A stretch of 64,000 nucleotides of DNA, from assembly GCA_023398375.1 (NCBI GenBank), contig JAEWSH010000061.1, positions 62,001 through 126,000 on the forward strand, given 5' to 3'. Of this stretch, positions 60,055-64,000 are shown in pieces (the stretch's first letter is position 1; each line of letters opens with the position of its first letter). A program made the position numbers and the translations under genes. Source of the stretch: Bacillota bacterium. Lineage in GTDB: Bacteria; Bacillota; Clostridia; Lachnospirales; Lachnospiraceae. The notes under the pieces are model-generated. The model worked only from the letters and a program-made list of their open reading frames with translations. It was not told the DNA's origin and ran no database searches.

Positions 60055-60170
60055 CTTCGAGGCTCTGCTTAGGAACTTCGCTTCGAGGCTCTGCTTAGGA
60101 ACTTCGCTTCGAGGTTCTGCTTAGGAGCTTCGCTTCGAGGCTCTGCTTAAGAGCTTCGCTTCGCGCTCTT
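60055..60170. repeat. 26-bp tandem repeat (4 copies plus partial) between rplB and rplW
   Basis: Unit CTTCGAGGCTCTGCTT... of 26 bases at 60055-60080, 60081-60106, 60107-60132, 60133-60158, with a partial fifth copy from 60159. Copies 1 and 2 are identical; 3 and 4 differ at two or three positions. It sits in the gene-free stretch 59,882-60,196, which also holds a hairpin GAATTTGGATGC/GCATCCGAAATTC near 59990. Confidence 0.92.
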
Positions 60171-60196
60171 ACTATCGCTCACCGCAATCCTTGTTC

Positions 60197-60496
60197 TTAC
60201 AGCCCTGCAAAAATCTCAATTTCTTTACTATCTGCAGTCAATTGAACGATTGCTTTTTTGGTTTTGGCCGTTTTGCCCGTTACTGCGCCACGTCTTTTGT
60301 TTTTACCGTCCATGTTCATTGTGTTAACAGTTTTAACTTTTGTTCCAGCGAACATTTTTTCAACCGCTTCTTTGATTTGAGATTTATTTGCTTCTGTGTG
60401 AACTAAGAAAGTATATTTTTTCTCGCCCATGCCAGCCATACTTTTTTCAGTAACAACTGGTTTGAGGATTACGTCATAGTATTTAATATCTGCCAT
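60197..60496 (-). CDS. rplW: 50S ribosomal protein L23
   Basis: 99 residues. KYYDVILKPVVTEKSMAGM, FLVHTEANKSQIKEAVEKMFAGTKV. Tunnel exit protein docking trigger factor and SRP. Overlaps rplD by one base. Confidence 0.98.
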   Translation of the reverse strand: MADIKYYDVILKPVVTEKSMAGMGEKKYTFLVHTEANKSQIKEAVEKMFAGTKVKTVNTMNMDGKNKRRGAVTGKTAKTKKAIVQLTADSKEIEIFAGL

Positions 60497-61116
60497 TATG
60501 CGTACACCTCCTCGATATTTTGTGCCGCTGCCTTAGTAAGGATAACTGTTCCAGCTTTCATAACATCGTATACGTTAATTGTATTTGTTAATGTTGTCTG
60601 CACTGTAGGAATATTCCTTGCAGATAAAACAACGTTTTTATCGTTATCTTTCAAAACAACAAGTGCTTTGTTAACTTTCAAGTTATCTAAAACAGTCTGG
60701 AAGTTCTTAGTTTTGATTTCATCAAATGCAAGTTCATCAATAACGATTAATTTATTTTCCTGCACTCTGCTTGTTAATGCAGATTTAAGTGCGATTCTCT
60801 TCTCTTTTCTATTCAATTTAAAAGAGTAATCTCTAGGTGCCGGAGCGAATACGACACCGCCTCCTGTCCATTGCGGAGATCTTGTTGAACCTTGTCTTGC
60901 ATGACCTGTTCCTTTTTGTCTCCAAGGTTTTCTTCCGCCACCGGAAACTTCAGAACGTGTCTTTGCTTTCTGTGTTCCCTGACGATTGTTTGCAAGTTGT
61001 TGAACAACTGCCATGTGTACTAAATGTTCGTTGACTGTAACACCAAATACAGCATCGCTTAAGTCGATTTTTTCAACTTCTTTGCCTTCCATATTATAAA
61101 CAGATACTTTTGCCAT
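60496..61116 (-). CDS. rplD: 50S ribosomal protein L4
   Basis: 206 residues. RQGTQKAKTRSEVSGGGRKPWRQKGTGHARQGSTRSPQWTGGGVVF forms the tunnel loop. In Bacteria L4 often autoregulates the S10 operon; no such hairpin is demonstrated here. Confidence 0.98.
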   Translation of the reverse strand: MAKVSVYNMEGKEVEKIDLSDAVFGVTVNEHLVHMAVVQQLANNRQGTQKAKTRSEVSGGGRKPWRQKGTGHARQGSTRSPQWTGGGVVFAPAPRDYSFKLNRKEKRIALKSALTSRVQENKLIVIDELAFDEIKTKNFQTVLDNLKVNKALVVLKDNDKNVVLSARNIPTVQTTLTNTINVYDVMKAGTVILTKAAAQNIEEVYA

Positions 61117-61142
61117 CTGAATGGTCCTCCTTTCATCCTAAA

Positions 61143-61826
61143 TTAAGCTTCTACTTTTGTGGTTTCTTTGATTGTTACTAAAGCTTTTTTAGGTCCTGGT
61201 ACTGCACCTTTAACTAAAAGTAAATTCTTTTCGGCGTCAATTCTTACAACTTCAAGATTTTGAACAGTTACTTTCTTGCAACCCATATGTCCCGGCATTC
61301 CTTTTCCTTTGAACACCTTGCTTGGTGAAGAACAAGCACCGTTAGAACCTTGATGGCGGTGGAATTTAGAACCATGAGCCATAGGTCCTCTGGATTGTCC
61401 GTGTCTCTTGATTGCGCCTTGGAATCCCTTACCTTTAGAAATCGCAGATACATCAATTTTATCTCCAGCTGCAAAAATGTCAGCTTTGATTTCTTGTGCT
61501 AATACATATTCTGATGCATTTTCAAACTTGAATTCTCTTACAAATCTTTTTGAAGCAACGCCCGCTTTTGCGAAATGTCCTTTCAAAGCTTTGTTAACAC
61601 CATGTCTGTGGATTACTTCTTTTTTACCTGCAGCGTCTTTGTTAACGATTCTTTCTTTTTTGTCTGTGAAACCAACTTGAACTGCTTGATAACCGTCGTT
61701 TTCGACAGTTTTGATCTGAGTCACAACGCATGGTCCTGCTTGAAGTACAGTTACAGGAATTAATGCACCGTCTTCATTGAAGATTTGAGTCATTCCGACT
61801 TTGGTAGCTAAAATTGCTTTTTTCAT
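61143..61826 (-). CDS. rplC: 50S ribosomal protein L3
   Basis: 227 residues from MKKAILATKVGMTQIF, preceded by GGAGG; a longer frame is rejected. GKGFQGAIKRHGQSRGPMAHGSKFHRHQGSNGA is the extension near the peptidyl-transferase centre. Confidence 0.98.
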   Translation of the reverse strand: MKKAILATKVGMTQIFNEDGALIPVTVLQAGPCVVTQIKTVENDGYQAVQVGFTDKKERIVNKDAAGKKEVIHRHGVNKALKGHFAKAGVASKRFVREFKFENASEYVLAQEIKADIFAAGDKIDVSAISKGKGFQGAIKRHGQSRGPMAHGSKFHRHQGSNGACSSPSKVFKGKGMPGHMGCKKVTVQNLEVVRIDAEKNLLLVKGAVPGPKKALVTIKETTKVEA

Positions 61827-61883
61827 TACTTTACCTCCTGTTTGTTCTACAGCGGATCCCAACGGATCATACTAGTAGGGGTC

Positions 61884-62201
61884 TTATTTGTTTTTCATTT
61901 TGATATCAATGTATACACCGGCTGGCATTTCTAATCTCTGCAATGCATCAACAGTCTTTGGTGTAGGCATTATAATATCGATCAGTCTCTTGTGTGTTCT
62001 TTGTTCGAACTGTTCTCTGGAATCCTTGTATTTGTGAACCGCTCTTAAAATTGTAACTACTTCCTTTTTTGTCGGAAGTGGTACTGGTCCGCTTACTTGT
62101 GATCCGTTCTTTTTAACTGTTTCGATAATTTTCTTGGCAGATGCATCAACCAATTGATGATCATAAGCTTTTAGTGTAATTCTCATTACTTGACTTGCCA
62201 T
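61884..62201 (-). CDS. rpsJ: 30S ribosomal protein S10
   Basis: 105 residues from MASQVMRITLKAYDHQLVDASAKK with AAGGAGGCG 7 bases upstream; the frame extends 60 codons upstream without RBS and is rejected. First gene of the super-operon. Also a NusG partner in transcription antitermination in known systems. Confidence 0.98.
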   Translation of the reverse strand: MASQVMRITLKAYDHQLVDASAKKIIETVKKNGSQVSGPVPLPTKKEVVTILRAVHKYKDSREQFEQRTHKRLIDIIMPTPKTVDALQRLEMPAGVYIDIKMKNK

Positions 62202-62470
62202 AAAAAAAGTCGCCTCCTTTTCGCACTTTATTAGTAAGTACGACAAGCGGTGACTGTACACTCTCCCGTGTGTGTCATAAGCAATTGCAGATGCAAATGT
62301 TAGCTCACACGTCGTTTCTACTTTTACCAAGCAGACATTCTCTCTCTGTACAGTGACTTGTCGCCAGTTTCCTTGAGTCAATCTTTGTTGACTCTTGACA
62401 TTCGCTCCGCGGAAAACCTACCATATCCTGGTAGCAACCTCACGCTTCACCGCTATCATGCCACAGCATT
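62202..62470 (-). promoter_or_regulatory. S10 operon leader region
   Basis: About 270 bases between promoter and rpsJ with several inverted repeats (for example AGAGTCAAC / GTTGACTC around 62385, and CACACGGGAGAGTGT near 62270). Probably the regulatory leader of the S10 operon. No gene is present. Confidence 0.5.
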
Positions 62471-62474
62471 AATT

Positions 62475-62503
62475 AGTATACATTAGAAAAAGAGGTTTTT
62501 CAA
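62475..62503 (-). promoter_or_regulatory. S10 operon promoter, -35 inside the upstream terminator
   Basis: TTGAAA (62503-62498), 17 bases, TATACT (62480-62475). The -35 box lies in the loop and 3' arm of the symporter terminator. Confidence 0.8.
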
Positions 62504-62510
62504 CCCCTTT
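62486..62510 (-). terminator. Terminator of the symporter gene
   Basis: On the minus strand GGGGTT-GAAA-AACCTC followed by TTTTTC (one G-U pair). It lies 20 bases after the symporter stop. Confidence 0.85.
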
Positions 62511-62530
62511 TTTAAAAAATATTTATTTTT

Positions 62531-64000
62531 TTATATGATTGCACTATCAACAGATTCGAATTCCCGTACGATTTCTTCGCTTGGCTCTTTTGTCATAAGG
62601 CTGACCACTACAATAAACACACAAGACACTACAAATGCTGGTAATAATTCGTAGATATTCCATGCACCGCCCATTGGCCTGATTATAAATTTCCATATAA
62701 AAATCATAATACCACCGCTTACCATACCAGCAAGTGCGCCTTGCATATTCGTTCGTTTCCAAAATAATGAAAAAAGCATAACAGGCCCAAATGCCGCTCC
62801 GAAACCTGCCCATGCAAAAGATACAATTGCAAAAACAGAGCTTCCTGGATTTCTCGCAATGAACATACCAATGAATGAAATAATAAGAACCGTAGCGCGC
62901 GCGATTATCATGGAGGATCTTTCACTTAAATTTTTGAAAAATACTTCTTTTATAATATTCTGGGATACACTGGATGATGCCGCTAATAATTGCGAATCCG
63001 CTGTGGACATGGTAGCTGCTAAGATGCCTGCAAGGATGACTCCTGCGATAAGGGCTGCCAGCACTCCATGCTTGCTTAATGCAGATGAAATCGCAATAAT
63101 AATTGTCTCCGGATCATTTAATACAGGAATGGCTCCTGCTTTACTCATTGCATTTCCAACAACACCTATAAAGACTGCTACAGTCATTGCAATTACTACC
63201 CATACCGTCGCAATCCTTCTCGACAATGTCAACTTCTTTTCATCTTCAATCGCCATAAATCTCAATAAGATATGAGGCATTCCAAAATACCCAAGTCCCC
63301 ATGCCATTGTAGATATAATTGTTATGATTCCGTATGGCGTTGCAGTACCGTTTTCAACATTATGCATCGCTGTTAAAGTAAAATACCCAGAAAGGGAGGT
63401 TGCATTACTCATAACAACGTCCATACCGCCTGCTGATATAGAACCATATACCAGAACAGTAATGATTGCCATTGTCATAATAATGCTCTGTAAAAAGTCA
63501 GATGTACTGGCTGCCATAAATCCGCCTAATGTCGTATACGCAACAATGACACCGGCACTGATAATCATTGCTGTCAGATAGTCCATTCCAAAGAGACTTG
63601 CGAATAACTTACCACACGCTGCAAATCCAGATGCAGTATATGGTACAAAAAAGATAATTATTACGATTGCTGCAATAACAGACAATATTTTCTTCTCATC
63701 TCTGTAGCGATTAGAAAAAAATACTGGGATCGTAGTTGCATTGCCTGCCACCACGGTATAACGACGTAACCTTTTTGCTACAATCAACCAATTTAAATAG
63801 GTTCCAAGTGCCAATCCAATTGCTGTCCATGTTGCATCCGCAATACCTGAAAGGTAAGCAACACCCGGAAGTCCCATTAACAACCAACTGCTCATATCTG
63901 ATGCTTCTGCGCTCATAGCCGTTACAAAAGGTCCTAATTTTCTTCCGCCCAGATAGAAATCGTCAGTATTCTCATTTTTTCTTGCATAGTTAATACCAAT
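62531..64000 (-). CDS. putP: Sodium:proline symporter (SSS family), N-terminus beyond window
   Basis: The frame runs from the right window edge (reading IGINYARKNENTDDFYLGGRKLG) to the stop at 62531, so about 489 C-terminal residues are present. SAEASDMSSWLLMGLPGVAYLSG and the sodium-site helix STADSQLLAASSSVSQNI are PutP hallmarks, with about twelve membrane helices. Proline is the likely substrate; other SSS substrates cannot be excluded. Confidence 0.92.
   Translation of the reverse strand: MGINYARKNENTDDFYLGGRKLGPFVTAMSAEASDMSSWLLMGLPGVAYLSGIADATWTAIGLALGTYLNWLIVAKRLRRYTVVAGNATTIPVFFSNRYRDEKKILSVIAAIVIIIFFVPYTASGFAACGKLFASLFGMDYLTAMIISAGVIVAYTTLGGFMAASTSDFLQSIIMTMAIITVLVYGSISAGGMDVVMSNATSLSGYFTLTAMHNVENGTATPYGIITIISTMAWGLGYFGMPHILLRFMAIEDEKKLTLSRRIATVWVVIAMTVAVFIGVVGNAMSKAGAIPVLNDPETIIIAISSALSKHGVLAALIAGVILAGILAATMSTADSQLLAASSSVSQNIIKEVFFKNLSERSSMIIARATVLIISFIGMFIARNPGSSVFAIVSFAWAGFGAAFGPVMLFSLFWKRTNMQGALAGMVSGGIMIFIWKFIIRPMGGAWNIYELLPAFVVSCVFIVVVSLMTKEPSEEIVREFESVDSAII

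Noticed and set aside
60055..60170. Possible CRISPR array because of regularly repeated units.
   Set aside because: The units are directly adjacent with no spacers and no cas genes are near; it is a tandem repeat.
62202..62381. N-terminal extension of S10 by 60 residues.
   Set aside because: The extension has no RBS, is not found in S10 proteins, and the internal ATG has a strong RBS; the stretch is the operon leader.

Overview
The window comes from a low-GC Firmicute, most likely a gut Lachnospiraceae. The evidence is the Clostridia-type gene order of the ribosomal super-operon (rpsJ to secY-adk-map-KOW protein-infA-rpmJ-rpsM-rpsK-rpsD-rpoA-rplQ, then ecfA1-ecfA2-ecfT-truA-rplM-rpsI), a zinc-ribbon S14, an L17 with an internal insertion, and neighbours such as CD3324-family and DUF1284/DUF1062 proteins. 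No rRNA, tRNA or CRISPR array was seen. The assignment is inference from gene content.

Region 1 (1-24.9 kb) is ordinary accessory chromosome. It holds a LacI-controlled sugar module (ABC permease, solute-binding lipoprotein, GH31 glycosidase, LacI, two matching operators), bioY under a BirA-type operator, small regulator/enzyme pairs (HxlR with a flavin-binding protein, LysR with homoserine dehydrogenase, GntR with a DERA-like aldolase), a group-D-like [FeFe]-hydrogenase homologue, an ANT(6)-like nucleotidyltransferase, a YefM-YoeB toxin-antitoxin pair with its operator, and a secondary alcohol dehydrogenase.

Region 2 (24,902-39,575; 14.7 kb) is an integrated element that best fits a phage-inducible chromosomal island (PICI, a phage satellite). 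It is bounded by a 12-bp direct repeat at the 3' end of rpsI. It has a tyrosine integrase and a repressor facing one way and an early operon facing the other. It carries excisionase-like proteins, a primase-helicase with an adjacent iteron origin, an HK97-type capsid-like protein, two sigma-4/ArpU-like regulators and a small terminase. It has no large terminase, portal, tail or lysis genes. Unusual points are a probable -1 ribosomal frameshift (A AAA AAG) in one regulator, an in-frame stop in the cro-like gene, and cargo made of a radical SAM enzyme and an overlapping kinase/unknown-protein pair. Integration has moved the native rpsI terminator 14.7 kb away from rpsI; the element supplies a replacement terminator and changes the rpsI stop codon from TAA to TAG.

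Region 3 (39.5-62.5 kb) is the ribosomal protein super-operon on the minus strand, with the energy-coupling-factor module and truA downstream. Within it are a 26-bp tandem repeat between rplB and rplW, a large fold-back sequence after truA, an L13-type leader with a duplicated 12-mer, and an M15 peptidase gene in the opposite orientation. Region 4 (62.5-64 kb) is the 3' part of a sodium:solute symporter of the PutP type.
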